Below, one piece after another: positions 25,595-35,376 of a DNA stretch of 64,000 bases. This stretch comes from Verrucomicrobiaceae bacterium (lineage in GTDB: Bacteria > Verrucomicrobiota > Verrucomicrobiia > Verrucomicrobiales > Verrucomicrobiaceae): NCBI GenBank assembly GCA_016795365.1, contig JAEUHN010000046.1, positions 1-64,000 on the forward strand, read 5' to 3'. The translations under genes were made by a program, and so were the position numbers. Each line of letters starts with the position of its first letter. Position 1 is the stretch's first letter. Under the pieces are notes generated by a model that did no database searches, had not been told where the DNA came from, and saw only the letters and a program-made list of their open reading frames with translations.

Positions 25595-27919
25595 ATGATG
25601 AAGCCGCTCCTCGCTCTCGCCTTTCTCGCCGTCGTTGTTCATGCCGAAGACTGGGCGCAATTCAGGGGGAGCAATGGCAGCGGGGTGTCGTCGAGCACGG
25701 GGCTGCCGGTGGAGTTTGCAGCGGACAAGCAGGTGGCGTGGAAGGCGAAGGTGGGAGATGGCGTGGGCTCGGCGATCGTGAAGAGCGGCCGGGTGTTTGT
25801 GACGGCGATGGTGGCGGAGCAAAAGTTGGGCGTGCTGGCTTTCGACGCGGTGAGCGGGAAGCCTTTGTGGAAGAGCGAGATCGACACGGGCAAGCTGCCG
25901 CGCATCACGCCGCCGAACAGCCATGCGTCGTCCACTCCGGCGGCGGACGACGAGCGGGTGTATGCCTACTTCAGCACGGTGGGGCTGGTGGCATTCGATG
26001 CTGCGAGTGGCAAGGAAGCGTGGCGCTACGCGATGCCGAAGCCTGCGTATTTGATGGACTGGGGCGCGGCTTCATCACCGATGGTTTACAACGGCACGGT
26101 GTTCTTCTGCCAGGACGATGACCTGACGCCGTTCGTGGTGGCGGTCGATGCGAAGACTGGCCAGGAGAAGTGGAAGACGCCGCGCAAGGACATGCTGGCG
26201 GGCTACGCGCTGCCGGTGATCTGTGAGGCGAATGGGCGCACGGACTTGATCATCGCAGGCAGTGGCAAGCTGAAGGGCTACGATCCGGCGACGGGTCAGG
26301 AACGGTGGACGTGCAACACCTTGCTGCGCACGATCATGACCTCGCCCGTCGTGAATGACGGCATCATCTACATCGCAGTGCAGAGCTACGGCGACTCGAC
26401 GCGCACGCTGAAGCATGCACTGCTCGAATGGCTGGACACGAATCAAGACGGCATCCTGGCGCGTGAAGAAATGCCGAAGGAGTTCTATGAGCGCTTCGAT
26501 GTGTCGGACAAGAACCACGATCGCAAGATCGGTCCCGACGAGATCGACACCGCCTTCCAATCGCCGGACAACATGGCGGCGGGCGGCAATATCATTCAGG
26601 CGATCAAGGGTGGTGGCACCGGCGATGTGACCAAGACGCATGTGCTTTGGAACATCGATCCAAAATCACCGTCGAACCTGTCCTCGCCGCTGCTTTACAA
26701 CGACCGCCTCTACGTGGTGAAGGCGGGTGGACTATCGAGCTGCTACGATGCGAAGGATGGCAAGGTGCTGTGGGACCGGAGTCGCCTGGGCAACTTCGGC
26801 GACTACTTCGCCTCGCCCATCGCAGCGGATGGCCGGGTGTATATCGCGGGGAAGAATGGGTTCATCGTGGAGATCGCGGATGGGCCAGAATTGAAGGTGA
26901 TCGCCAAGCACGACATCGGCGAAGAGATCATCGCCACGCCCTCGATTGCGGATGGCCGCATGTATGTCCGCACGCGCGAGAGTGTGTTCTGTTTTGCCTC
27001 GAACGCGACACAGCCCGCCTCGGTGCTGACGGTGAACACCGGTGCGAAGCAGAGTCTCTTCGGCGATGCACTGCTGCCTGCGAGCGGCTCGCGGGTGTGG
27101 AATGGCTACACGGGCAACGCGATGGGACAAGAGGCGTGGAGCGATGAGGAACTCGATGTGCGCTTGCAGCAGTTGAAGAAGCAGGGCTACACGGCCATCG
27201 CGATTCCGCGGGAAGTAAAACCGTTCGCACCCATCGCGGTCGATGGCGATACGGGTGGTCGCAAGGCCTTCCGTGGCGCGAAGACGTTCGCGAATCCTGA
27301 TGTGGTCGCGATCACCGAGCGGCTGCGCGGCAAGGCGAAGGCCCTCGGCTTTGAAGTCGTGATCGCAGAACCCGTCGCGCGATCCGTGCTACCGGATCAC
27401 CCGTTCACCAATGAGAAGGCGCTGGCCGCGATGATCACACCGATGTGCGGTGAAGGCGTGGCTGAGCCGCTGTGGCTGGGTTTCCAAGAACTCGACAAGG
27501 CGGCGCAACTCATCACGAAGCATGATCTGCTGCTCGGCTATCCTTCCGCCAACATGGTCAGCCGTCATCTCGAGGCCGAGGGTCCGCCGCCCGAATGGCT
27601 GACGCAGGTGAAGGCCCACTACCTCAAGGCGATGAACGAGATGTATCGCGCCAACACTCGCGCCCGCGAAGGCTCGCGCAGCTTCACGCTTTATCAGGCG
27701 AAGCGGCTGGAGTTCACCTTCCACTTCATCTCCGCCATCGAGTCGATCTACAAGTCGCACGATCCCGCCGCGCGCGCCGAGTCCCTGGCCGCTGCGGTGG
27801 ACAGCATCTACAACGCGCTCAACTCCTGGTCCGATGTGGCTCGCGATGCCAGCGATCGCGGTGCCATCGCCTTGCTCAACGAGCATGCGTATCGCGTGCT
27901 GCTGAAGGCGGTGAAGTGA
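25595..27919 (+). CDS. Secreted PQQ-type beta-propeller protein with EF-hand pair
   Basis: 774 residues. Signal peptide MMKPLLALAFLAVVVHA, then EDWAQFRGSNGSGV, the usual entry to this family. Propeller blades are marked by repeats such as VVAVDAKTGQEKWKTP and LKGYDPATGQERWTC. Two EF-hand loops (DTNQDGILAREE, residues 281-292, and DKNHDRKIGPDE, 305-316) are inserted between blades, so calcium binding is likely. After the propeller (~residue 480) a ~290-residue C-terminal region of unknown type follows (EELDVRLQQLKKQGYTAIAI, ending ALLNEHAYRVLLKAVK). No catalytic PQQ-dehydrogenase motif is seen, so a non-enzymatic or unknown surface role is more likely. Confidence 0.85.
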   Translation: MMKPLLALAFLAVVVHAEDWAQFRGSNGSGVSSSTGLPVEFAADKQVAWKAKVGDGVGSAIVKSGRVFVTAMVAEQKLGVLAFDAVSGKPLWKSEIDTGKLPRITPPNSHASSTPAADDERVYAYFSTVGLVAFDAASGKEAWRYAMPKPAYLMDWGAASSPMVYNGTVFFCQDDDLTPFVVAVDAKTGQEKWKTPRKDMLAGYALPVICEANGRTDLIIAGSGKLKGYDPATGQERWTCNTLLRTIMTSPVVNDGIIYIAVQSYGDSTRTLKHALLEWLDTNQDGILAREEMPKEFYERFDVSDKNHDRKIGPDEIDTAFQSPDNMAAGGNIIQAIKGGGTGDVTKTHVLWNIDPKSPSNLSSPLLYNDRLYVVKAGGLSSCYDAKDGKVLWDRSRLGNFGDYFASPIAADGRVYIAGKNGFIVEIADGPELKVIAKHDIGEEIIATPSIADGRMYVRTRESVFCFASNATQPASVLTVNTGAKQSLFGDALLPASGSRVWNGYTGNAMGQEAWSDEELDVRLQQLKKQGYTAIAIPREVKPFAPIAVDGDTGGRKAFRGAKTFANPDVVAITERLRGKAKALGFEVVIAEPVARSVLPDHPFTNEKALAAMITPMCGEGVAEPLWLGFQELDKAAQLITKHDLLLGYPSANMVSRHLEAEGPPPEWLTQVKAHYLKAMNEMYRANTRAREGSRSFTLYQAKRLEFTFHFISAIESIYKSHDPAARAESLAAAVDSIYNALNSWSDVARDASDRGAIALLNEHAYRVLLKAVK

Positions 27920-27995
27920 TGGTGTAGTGCCCGTCTTCAAGCTGGAGCGGTGGGTAGGGTGGCGATGGTCGGCTCGCTCCAATGGCAAGCCCCGT

Positions 27996-28089
27996 CAAGC
28001 CGGAGGCTTGGCAGCCATTAGCCTGTGGTCGAGCGAAGCGACGATACCACCGGACCGCAGCCAAACCCACACGCATCCCAGAGGGATGC
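27996..28089 (+). repeat. Composite palindromic intergenic element (three hairpins)
   Basis: Three hairpins in a row: CAAGCC-gga-GGCTTG (27996-28010), GTGGT...ACCAC around CGAGCGAAGCGACGAT (28025-28050), and GCATCCC-aga-GGGATGC (28073-28089). The combination looks like interspersed repeats I recall from Planctomycetota and Verrucomicrobiota intergenic DNA; only one copy is in this window. Confidence 0.6.
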
Positions 28090-28683
28090 CCGCCAGATCG
28101 AGGCAGAGAAGAGACGCGGTTGCCTTCATGCCTTCATCCGTTCACCTCCCAGTTCACGCCATGGGAGAGATTTGCTGCCCCGGGTCTCAGAAAAATCTTG
28201 CCTTTCGCCGTCAGATTTAGAGCATCTGTTCACTTATGCAGGTGGGGCTTTCTCTTCTTACGCACGACGCGGCATCTGATGGGGTGCTCCGCTGTAGTCA
28301 GGGATGGGTGAGGAGCTGCGGGAGGCGTGAGGCACCGCATAGGGTGACCGTCATCGAGGGGCCTGCCAGTGTGGCACACGGCATTTCGTCCGTCGTTTTC
28401 AGCTCTGCCAGTGGCAGTCGGTCCAGCGTCCGCTCGTTGCCTCGTCTGCCAGGCTGGCACAGCCCCCAAAGGCGGTCGTTGGCGGGGTTGGCAGTCGGGC
28501 AGCCGTCTCGGCGTCGGGTGGACGATGGGGGGCCAGTCGGGCTACCGGCCTGGGGCTCGTCATTGAGGGCGCTATCACACGGTCAGCCGGTAAGATTTTG
28601 GCCTTTGGCTGCCTTGCCATGCGGGCGGGCCCCTCGCTGGCCGACGTTGCGCCGCTTGCCCGCCTTCCGCCGCCTCTCCTGCC
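28090..28683. other. Gene-free stretch before the FN3 protein gene
   Basis: About 590 bp without a convincing gene on either strand; the short open frames here have no recognisable motifs. It contains only weak inverted repeats (for example CTGCC-agt-GGCAG near 28407). It may hold the promoter of the gene at 28684, or decayed sequence. Confidence 0.4.
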
Positions 28684-29781
28684 ATGAAACCTCTATTCTG
28701 GGACGCGATCAATCCCTTCACCGGCCAGCCCTTTACCTGGGATGACCCGAATCTCCGCTGGGGAGACCCCAGCTACTACCTGGAGCCGGGTGATCCCGGC
28801 TTTGTTCCCTACGCTGCTTCCACTCCCGCTCCGAAACCGAAACGCAAACCACGCAACTATATGGCCTCCAACCCTACTCCTGATCCCATCGGCGAGCTGA
28901 TTGCCGCTGGTGAAGACCTCTACGACGGCCTCGTTCAGCACGCCGTCGGCTGCAATATCAAGCAAAATACCCCGGCGGCCTTCCGCGCTGATCTGGATGC
29001 CCTCATCGCCGCGCAGAACGCCCTCGTGGCCGCTGAAGGCGAGGAACCCGCCGCCTACGCCACCCTGCGCACTGCCGATAGCAATGGCAAGGGCTTCATC
29101 GCCCGCGCGATCAAGGTGCTGAGCATCTCCCTGGGCAATGACTGGACGGCGGAATGGACCGCCACCGGCCTGCCGGACCAGACAGTGGGCATCCCCAGCA
29201 CCCAGGACAAGCGCTTCACCGCCCTCGGCGGTCTGGCTGCTTACCTCACCGCGAATCCGGCGAAGGAAAACGCCCCGCTCGAGGTCACCGCTGCCATCGC
29301 CACCACCCTGCACACCGCCGTCTCGGATGCACGCCAGGGCGTGGGCAATGCCTTGAATAAAACCAAGGCAAAACTCCTCGCCCGCAATGAAAAGCGGGAC
29401 GCCTTCCGCCTCCGCTTCCGCGGCACGATCAATGAACTGGAGCAGTGCCTGAGCATTGACGACCCGAAATGGTATGACTTCGGCCTCAACCGCCCTGACG
29501 ACCCCGCTACTCCCGGCCAGCCCAGCAACGTCCACGCCACCGCTCTGGGCACGGGTCGCGTCTTGATCCAGATCGACGGTGCCCGCCGCGCCAACAGCTT
29601 CAATTACTACAAGCAAGTGGTGGGCACGGACGCGGAGCCTGTGAAGCTGCTCAATACCCAAGGCACCCAGCACACGGTGGAGAACCTGCCCGCCGGGGCC
29701 ACCGTGCAAATCACCGTCACCGGCGTAAACAAGGCCGGCGAAGGCCCGGCGAGCGAGCCGGTGAGTGTGGTGGTGACCTGA
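28684..29781 (+). CDS. Fibronectin type III domain protein
   Basis: 365 residues, no signal peptide (MKPLFWDAINPFTGQPFTWD). Residues 1-60 are proline- and tryptophan-rich. About 65-250 form an alanine-rich helical domain (IGELIAAGEDLYDGLVQHAV, later AVSDARQGVGNALNKTKAKL). The last ~85 residues are a fibronectin type III fold (PGQPSNVHATALGTGRVLIQ, ending ASEPVSVVVT). Proteins of this layout are repeatedly found in Verrucomicrobiota; function unknown. It stands alone, with ~80 bp to the next gene on the same strand. Confidence 0.75.
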   Translation: MKPLFWDAINPFTGQPFTWDDPNLRWGDPSYYLEPGDPGFVPYAASTPAPKPKRKPRNYMASNPTPDPIGELIAAGEDLYDGLVQHAVGCNIKQNTPAAFRADLDALIAAQNALVAAEGEEPAAYATLRTADSNGKGFIARAIKVLSISLGNDWTAEWTATGLPDQTVGIPSTQDKRFTALGGLAAYLTANPAKENAPLEVTAAIATTLHTAVSDARQGVGNALNKTKAKLLARNEKRDAFRLRFRGTINELEQCLSIDDPKWYDFGLNRPDDPATPGQPSNVHATALGTGRVLIQIDGARRANSFNYYKQVVGTDAEPVKLLNTQGTQHTVENLPAGATVQITVTGVNKAGEGPASEPVSVVVT

Positions 29782-29862
29782 AAGAGGCGCGTTTTTCACC
29801 GATATTAAGTCTTGTAGCCGTCTCGATCACGGCCCCACTATGCTCGCGCCTCCATCCCCGCC

Positions 29863-31548
29863 ATGACCACCCGCCTCCTGCTCCCGATTCTCGTCCTTCA
29901 GCTTTCATCGTTCGTCCTTTCCCACGCTGCGCCACCGCCGGAGCTGAGTCTCCTTCAGGAGCAGTATGACAAAGCCGTGCTCGCACCCCATGCGGCGGCG
30001 GTATTCGATTTGAATACCAAGTTCATCTCCGCGCTGGGCAATTCGATCACCGCCGCCAAGCAGGCGGGGAAGTTGGAGGAAGTGCTGGCGATGCAGGAGG
30101 ACCAGAAGCGTCTGACCAACAAACTGCCCATCCCCGATGACGATGAGAAAACGCCGGAAGGACTCAAGAAGCTCCGCGGCATCTACCGCGACCAGCTCGC
30201 CAAGCTAGAGGCCCAGCGCACCGCCAACCACACCGCCCTGCTCCCCGCCTACACCGCCAAGCTCAAGGCCCTGGAGGCTAACCTCACCAAGGTGGACCGC
30301 ATCGAGGAGGCGAAGGAGGTCATGACGTATCGGGAGGGACTCGCGGCGGGTGCGCCAACTCCGCAAGCGGTGGCTAAAGCGAATGCTCCGGCGCCCCCCT
30401 CGTCGCCGACTGCTCCAGCCGCAGCGCAAGCACCCAAAGTCAGAGGCGACGACCGCAAGGCGGCGGAGTGGTTGATCAAAGTGGGCGGACATTTCGAGAT
30501 CGAAGAGCGCGGGAAAAAATTAACCCCTTCCAAGCCTGAAGATCTTCCCAAAGGCAAGTTCGTGATCACCTCCGTTGGCCTCGACGGACGCGACACGAAG
30601 GAGGCGATCAATGCTGAGGGACTTAGCAACCTGGCCGGACTCCAGAATGTGCATACCCTCATAACAGGGCAGCTTCCGCTGACGGACAGTGACCTCGCGT
30701 TCGTTGCGACCCTTCCCGCGCTGGAGCGGGCAACCTTCACACGAGGAGCCAAGATCACCGATGCCATCGTCGATCACCTCGTCGATTTGAAAGCCCTCTG
30801 GCACTTCGGCGTGACGGACGTGGGCACGTTCACGGGCGCTACCTTGGGCAAATTCGCCCAGAGCAAAACCATCACCCGGATGGAATTCATCTCGACCGGC
30901 TTCGACGATAAGGGTGCAGAAGCCATTGCACTTTGCCCAAAGATCAACTCCCTGACGCTGGAAGGCTGCCAGAAGTTCACAGATGCCGGTCTCACCCACA
31001 TCGCCAAGCTGCGAGACCTTCGCAATCTGTCCCTCTGCAACTCGGGCTGCACTGCGGAAGGCGTTGCGGCCCAGAAGCTCAAGATCGAGCACTTCGATTT
31101 CAATAAACTCGCCGGGAAGCTGCCGCGAGACACCGCATCCATCGTTGGCCCCGCTTACCCCACTGTGACATCGGTCCGGTTTGCTCAATCCGAAACTTTG
31201 ACTCAAGAAGACATCCAAGCCCTTGCCCATTTCAAGTCCCTCAAAAGCTTCAGCCCACTGGCCATCAAAGACACCTCTGCCTGGGCGGGCCTCGCTTCCG
31301 TGACAAGCCTCGAAAAGCTTTTCATCGACCGCAATCCCTTCAGCGATGCTGAGATCGATCACCTGGTGGCCGTGTCGAGTCTTGTCGATCTGACGTTCGG
31401 CAACGTCGATGTCACCGATGCAGGCCTCCTCAAGCTGGCTGGCATGAAGAAACTCAAACGTCTTGGCCTCAAGCCATGCCCGAAAGTGACAGAAGCTGGC
31501 ATCGCCGCGCTCAAGAAGCTGCGCTCTGACATTCAGATCAGCCGTTGA
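29863..31548 (+). CDS. Secreted protein with coiled-coil and leucine-rich-repeat-like domain
   Basis: 561 residues. Signal peptide MTTRLLLPILVLQLSSFVLS, cleavage near SHA/APP. Residues ~25-150 are a charged helical segment (YRDQLAKLEAQRTANHTALL, VDRIEEAKEVMTYREGL) of the kind common in verrucomicrobial secreted proteins. After an A/P-rich linker, residues ~200-560 contain leucine-rich-repeat-like units (ITDAIVDHLVDLKALWHFGV, FTDAGLTHIAKLRDLRNLSL, VTDAGLLKLAGMKKLKRLGL). A protein-binding role at the cell surface or in the periplasm is inferred. Confidence 0.8.
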   Translation: MTTRLLLPILVLQLSSFVLSHAAPPPELSLLQEQYDKAVLAPHAAAVFDLNTKFISALGNSITAAKQAGKLEEVLAMQEDQKRLTNKLPIPDDDEKTPEGLKKLRGIYRDQLAKLEAQRTANHTALLPAYTAKLKALEANLTKVDRIEEAKEVMTYREGLAAGAPTPQAVAKANAPAPPSSPTAPAAAQAPKVRGDDRKAAEWLIKVGGHFEIEERGKKLTPSKPEDLPKGKFVITSVGLDGRDTKEAINAEGLSNLAGLQNVHTLITGQLPLTDSDLAFVATLPALERATFTRGAKITDAIVDHLVDLKALWHFGVTDVGTFTGATLGKFAQSKTITRMEFISTGFDDKGAEAIALCPKINSLTLEGCQKFTDAGLTHIAKLRDLRNLSLCNSGCTAEGVAAQKLKIEHFDFNKLAGKLPRDTASIVGPAYPTVTSVRFAQSETLTQEDIQALAHFKSLKSFSPLAIKDTSAWAGLASVTSLEKLFIDRNPFSDAEIDHLVAVSSLVDLTFGNVDVTDAGLLKLAGMKKLKRLGLKPCPKVTEAGIAALKKLRSDIQISR

Positions 31549-31854
31549 TGCCTTGCTGGACTCTCGTGAACCACACACGACGGAAACGTGCATTGCCATA
31601 AGGTGTTTTGGCAGACGTCGAGCGCTGGCGGTTGATCGTCACTTGCTTCTCAGCGGCTTCAAGCCCTAAGGCGAAGGAGGTGGCGACGAACAAGCGACTG
31701 CGTGCCACTGCTCTGGCGCTGGGATTGTCCGTGGTTTCGCTGCCCTGGGGTTCTTGCGAGAGCCGCACCTCCATGAGGCCCGCGTTTGATTGGCAGGAGA
31801 GTGACGGAAAACCCGTTGCCATGGCATGGCTCTAGCGCTTTATGGCGCTCCTCC
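31549..31854. other. Intergenic region before the isomerase gene
   Basis: 306 bp without a supported gene. Just before the isomerase start is a small hairpin (AGCGC-tttatg-GCGCT, 31834-31849). TTTTGGCAGACG near 31608 resembles the -35 region proposed upstream of the gene at 37054. Confidence 0.4.
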
Positions 31855-33426
31855 ATGAGCACCTCTTCATCGTCCTGGTCGCGCTTTCAGAAGCACTTCG
31901 TTCGTTACTCCGATCTTGGCTTTTCCATCGACATCAGCCGCATGGCTTTTGCGGATGATTTGTTCCAGCAGCAGGCGGCGGGCATCGCGCGGGCGCTGAA
32001 GGACATGAAGGATCTCGAAGCGGGCGGCATCGCGAACCCGGATGAGCAGCGCATGGTAGGCCACTACTGGCTGCGCAACGCTGACCTCGCGCCGACGGCG
32101 GAATTGAAAAAGGAGATCACCGAGACGCTGGACGCGACGCTGCAATTCGCGGCAGACGTTCACGCGGGCAAGATTGTGGCGGCGAACGGGAAGAAGTTCA
32201 CGCGCGTGCTGGTGGTGGGCATCGGTGGCTCGGCGCTGGGACCGCAGCTCGTGGCGGATGCCTTGGCTCCGGCGAGGCCGCTGCTGGCGATTGATTTCTT
32301 TGACAACACGGACCCGGACGGCATGGACCGAGTCGTCGCGCGCATCGGTGCAGAGTTGGCCACGACGGTGACGCTGGTAATCTCGAAGTCCGGCGGCACG
32401 AAGGAAACGCGCAACGGCATGCTGGAAGCCGAGGCGGCCTACAAGGCGCAGGGGCTCGACTTCGCGAAGCACGCCGTGGCCGTGACGGGCCTGGGCAGCG
32501 AGCTGGACAAGCACGCGGTCGCACAGGGTTGGATGACGCGTTTCCCGATGTGGGACTGGGTGGGCGGACGCACGAGCGTGATGAGCGCGGTGGGCACGAT
32601 CGCGGCGGCGCTGCAAGGCGTGGACGTGCGCGGTTTCCTGGCTGGCGCGGCGGCGATGGATGCGAAGACGCGCAGCCTGCCAGCCGAGCAAAACGCGGCG
32701 ATGCTGCTGGCGCTGATGTGGTTCAGCGCGGGGAAGGGCAGGGGAGCGAAGGACATGGTGGTGCTGCCTTACAAGGACCGGCTGGTGCTGTTCTCGAAGT
32801 ATCTCCAGCAACTCGTCATGGAGTCGCTGGGCAAGGAGCACGACCTGAACGGCAAGGTGGTCAATCAGGGCATCGCGGTCTATGGCAACAAGGGCTCGAC
32901 CGACCAGCACGCCTACGTGCAGCAGCTTCGCGATGGCGTGAACAATTTCTTTGCCACGTTCATCGAGGTGGGCAAGTCACGCTCCGGCACGAGCATGGAA
33001 GTCGATCCCGGCTTCACCAGCGGCGATTACCTGCAGGGCTTCCTGCGTGGCACACGGAAGGCTTTGGCCGAGAGCGGTCGTGAGTCGATCACGCTGCACA
33101 TCAGCGAAGTCGATGCGTTCCATCTCGGATTGCTCGTGGGCTTGTTTGAGCGTGCGGTGTCCTTCTACGCGAGCCTCGTGAACGTGAATGCCTACCACCA
33201 GCCAGGTGTGGAGGCAGGCAAGAAAGCGGCGGGCGACTTCTTGAAGCTGCTCGGTCAGGTGCGCGGTGCGTTGAGCGCCAGCGGCCAGACGGCGGAAACG
33301 ATTGCGGCCGCGCTCGGTGCGGATGCGGAGGATGTGTTTCACTGCCTGAATCACCTGGCAGCGAATGGTGTGGCGAAGCTGACCCTTGGCAGCAGCCCGG
33401 CACACGACCAATATCTTCTCGCGTAA
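31855..33426 (+). CDS. pgi: Glucose-6-phosphate isomerase
   Basis: 523 residues from the ATG at 31855 ([20 protein letters not shown]); an in-frame ATG at 31786 lies in non-conserved sequence. It interconverts glucose-6-phosphate and fructose-6-phosphate in glycolysis and gluconeogenesis. Both family signatures are visible: [14 protein letters not shown] around G237-R239, and [12 protein letters not shown] (446-457). [11 protein letters not shown] is the sugar-phosphate binding loop and [15 protein letters not shown] the catalytic region. Slightly shorter than the ~550-residue enterobacterial enzyme. It stands alone among cell-envelope genes. Confidence 0.95.
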   Translation: MSTSSSSWSRFQKHFVRYSDLGFSIDISRMAFADDLFQQQAAGIARALKDMKDLEAGGIANPDEQRMVGHYWLRNADLAPTAELKKEITETLDATLQFAADVHAGKIVAANGKKFTRVLVVGIGGSALGPQLVADALAPARPLLAIDFFDNTDPDGMDRVVARIGAELATTVTLVISKSGGTKETRNGMLEAEAAYKAQGLDFAKHAVAVTGLGSELDKHAVAQGWMTRFPMWDWVGGRTSVMSAVGTIAAALQGVDVRGFLAGAAAMDAKTRSLPAEQNAAMLLALMWFSAGKGRGAKDMVVLPYKDRLVLFSKYLQQLVMESLGKEHDLNGKVVNQGIAVYGNKGSTDQHAYVQQLRDGVNNFFATFIEVGKSRSGTSMEVDPGFTSGDYLQGFLRGTRKALAESGRESITLHISEVDAFHLGLLVGLFERAVSFYASLVNVNAYHQPGVEAGKKAAGDFLKLLGQVRGALSASGQTAETIAAALGADAEDVFHCLNHLAANGVAKLTLGSSPAHDQYLLA

Positions 33427-33492
33427 CGGTTAGAAATGTTGCGTGGGGGCGGATTGCTTCCTAGACTACCGGTTCAGTTCCTCCCACCCACC

Positions 33493-33897
33493 ATGCCTTC
33501 TGCCTTGCTGGACATGCACTTCCTCCTCGCAGACGCGATCATGCCTCTGAAGTATGAGATCGCGTGCATTGTCCTGACGGCGATGTTCTTCTTCGCCTTC
33601 AGTGTGGCACGCGAACCTCGGGGCTGGCGTCGTCTTTTCCAGTCGATGTTCTCGAGCAGCGCTGACTTCTCGGTGAACCGGAACAAGGTCATCGACGAAA
33701 GCCTGAAGCGCTATGGCATCGTCGTGGCGATGGCGATCCTGGTGCTGGACGTTGGCTTGTTTGTCTGGGGCGTGACCTACCGGAATCGCAAGTCGATGGA
33801 AAGCATGTCCCAGGAAGAATGGCTTCGATACAATGAGTATCAGAAGATCCAGGGTGGCCAGGGAGCAGCAGGTGCTCGCAAGTCGGTCTCGCAGTAG
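33493..33897 (+). CDS. Small two-helix membrane protein
   Basis: 134 residues from the ATG at 33493 (MPSALLDMHFLLADAIMPLK). Two transmembrane segments, IACIVLTAMFFFAFSVA and YGIVVAMAILVLDVGLFVWGV, are separated by a basic cytoplasmic-type loop. The C-terminal tail (SMSQEEWLRYNEYQKIQGGQ) is soluble. It lies 66 bp after the isomerase on the same strand. No family recognised. Confidence 0.75.
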   Translation: MPSALLDMHFLLADAIMPLKYEIACIVLTAMFFFAFSVAREPRGWRRLFQSMFSSSADFSVNRNKVIDESLKRYGIVVAMAILVLDVGLFVWGVTYRNRKSMESMSQEEWLRYNEYQKIQGGQGAAGARKSVSQ

Positions 33898-33903
33898 CCT
33901 GCG

Positions 33904-35376
33904 CTAGGAGATCCATTCTTTGATGACCTTGCCCGCCACATCGGTAAGGCGGAAATCGCGCCCCTGGAACCGGTGCGTGAGCTTGAGGTGATCGAAGCCG
34001 AACTGGTTCAGCATCGTCGCGTGGAAGTCATTGATGTGGACCGGGTCCTTCACGATGGACCAGCCGATCTCGTCAGTCTCGCCATAGGTATGTCCGGCTT
34101 TGATCCCGCCTCCGGCCATCAGCATGGTGAAGGCGAAGGGGTGGTGGTCGCGCCCGGTGGCATTGGGATTGCCGCCGCGATTCTCACCTAGCGGCGTGCG
34201 GCCGAATTCGCTGCCCCACACGACCATCGTGGAGTCGAGCAGGCCGCGTTGTTTGAGGTCCTTCACGAGCGCTGCGATGGGCTGGTCGGCCATGCCTGCG
34301 TTGTAGGCGAGTTCGTTGTTCAGATTCGAGTGATGGTCCCAGCTCGCGTGCATGATGCTGACGAACCTGACGCCGCGCTCGACGAGTCGGCGGGCGAGCA
34401 GGCAGTTCGCGGCGAAGGACTTGTATTGGCCCGGCCCGCCGCCGCGAGAGGCCTTCACGTCGAGGTCTTTGCGATTGACCCCATACTCCTCCAGCGTGCG
34501 TGGGTCCTCCTTGCTCAGGTCGATGAGTTCCGGCGCGGCAGTCTGCATGCGGAAGGCCAGCTCGTAGGCGGCGATGCGGCTGGCGATCTCGGGGTCTTTG
34601 AACTGATCGTAGCGTTGCTGGTTGAGTTCGAGGAGGGTGTCGAGGCCCTTGCGTTGCAGCTCGGGCGGGAGCCCGGCGGGGTTCTGCAAGTTCAGCACCG
34701 GCTCGCCTTTGTTCCGAAACAAGACGCCGGCATACACGCTGGGCAGGAAGCCGCTCTGCCACAGGGACGCGCCGCCGCTGGTGCCGCGCCCGGCGGTGAG
34801 CACCACGTAGCCGGGCAGGTTGCGCGATTCGGAGCCCAGGCCGTAGTTCAGCCACGAGCCCATCGTCGGCAGGCCGAATTGCGCGCGACCGCAGTGCAGC
34901 ACGAGCTGGCCGGGATGGTGATTGAACTGCTCGGTGTGCAGGGAGCGCACCATGAGCCAGTCGTCCGCCGTCCTGGCCATGTGGGGCAGGAGGTCGCTGA
35001 ACTCCATGCCGCTCTGCCCGTGCTTGGCGAACTTGCGCGGGCTGCCCATGAGCTTAGCGGTCTCCTTCTTGATGAAGGCGAAGCGGACGTTCTTCGTCAT
35101 GCTCTCGGGCAACGACTGGCCGTTGAGTTCGTTGAGCTTCGGCTTCGGATCGAACAGATCCATCTGGCTGGGCGCGCCCTCCATGAAGATGAAGATGCAA
35201 TTCTTCGCCTTGGCCGGGAAGTGCGGGGCCTTCGGCAGGAGTGGATCGGCGGCGATGGGTGGGGCAGCCTGGAGCACGCCGTCCTCGGTGAGCATCGAGC
35301 CGAGTGCCATCATGCCGAGACCATTGGCCGTGGTGGTGAGGAACTCTCGACGCGTGTGCTGGAGGAGGGGATGCAT
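33904..35376 (-). CDS. DUF1501 protein, Tat-exported
   Basis: 490 residues. Begins MHPLLQHTRREFLTTTANGL, a clear twin-arginine signal. Landmarks: FIFMEGAPSQMDLFDPKP, FNHHPGQLVLHCGRAQFG, HASWDHHSNLNNELAYNAGM, WGSEFGRTPLGENRG and GRDHHPFAFTMLMAGGG, typical of the DUF1501 branch that accompanies DUF1549/DUF1553 cytochrome-like proteins. That partner normally sits directly upstream; here the upstream neighbour is a divergent metallopeptidase, so this copy is an orphan within the window. It differs strongly from the copy at 18831. Its stop is 6 bp from the stop of the convergent membrane protein gene. Confidence 0.9.
   Translation of the reverse strand: MHPLLQHTRREFLTTTANGLGMMALGSMLTEDGVLQAAPPIAADPLLPKAPHFPAKAKNCIFIFMEGAPSQMDLFDPKPKLNELNGQSLPESMTKNVRFAFIKKETAKLMGSPRKFAKHGQSGMEFSDLLPHMARTADDWLMVRSLHTEQFNHHPGQLVLHCGRAQFGLPTMGSWLNYGLGSESRNLPGYVVLTAGRGTSGGASLWQSGFLPSVYAGVLFRNKGEPVLNLQNPAGLPPELQRKGLDTLLELNQQRYDQFKDPEIASRIAAYELAFRMQTAAPELIDLSKEDPRTLEEYGVNRKDLDVKASRGGGPGQYKSFAANCLLARRLVERGVRFVSIMHASWDHHSNLNNELAYNAGMADQPIAALVKDLKQRGLLDSTMVVWGSEFGRTPLGENRGGNPNATGRDHHPFAFTMLMAGGGIKAGHTYGETDEIGWSIVKDPVHINDFHATMLNQFGFDHLKLTHRFQGRDFRLTDVAGKVIKEWIS

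Noticed and set aside
28366-28390. Possible sigma54-type promoter (TGGCAC region)
   Set aside because: The GG element is present, but there is no TTGC at the required 10-bp distance.
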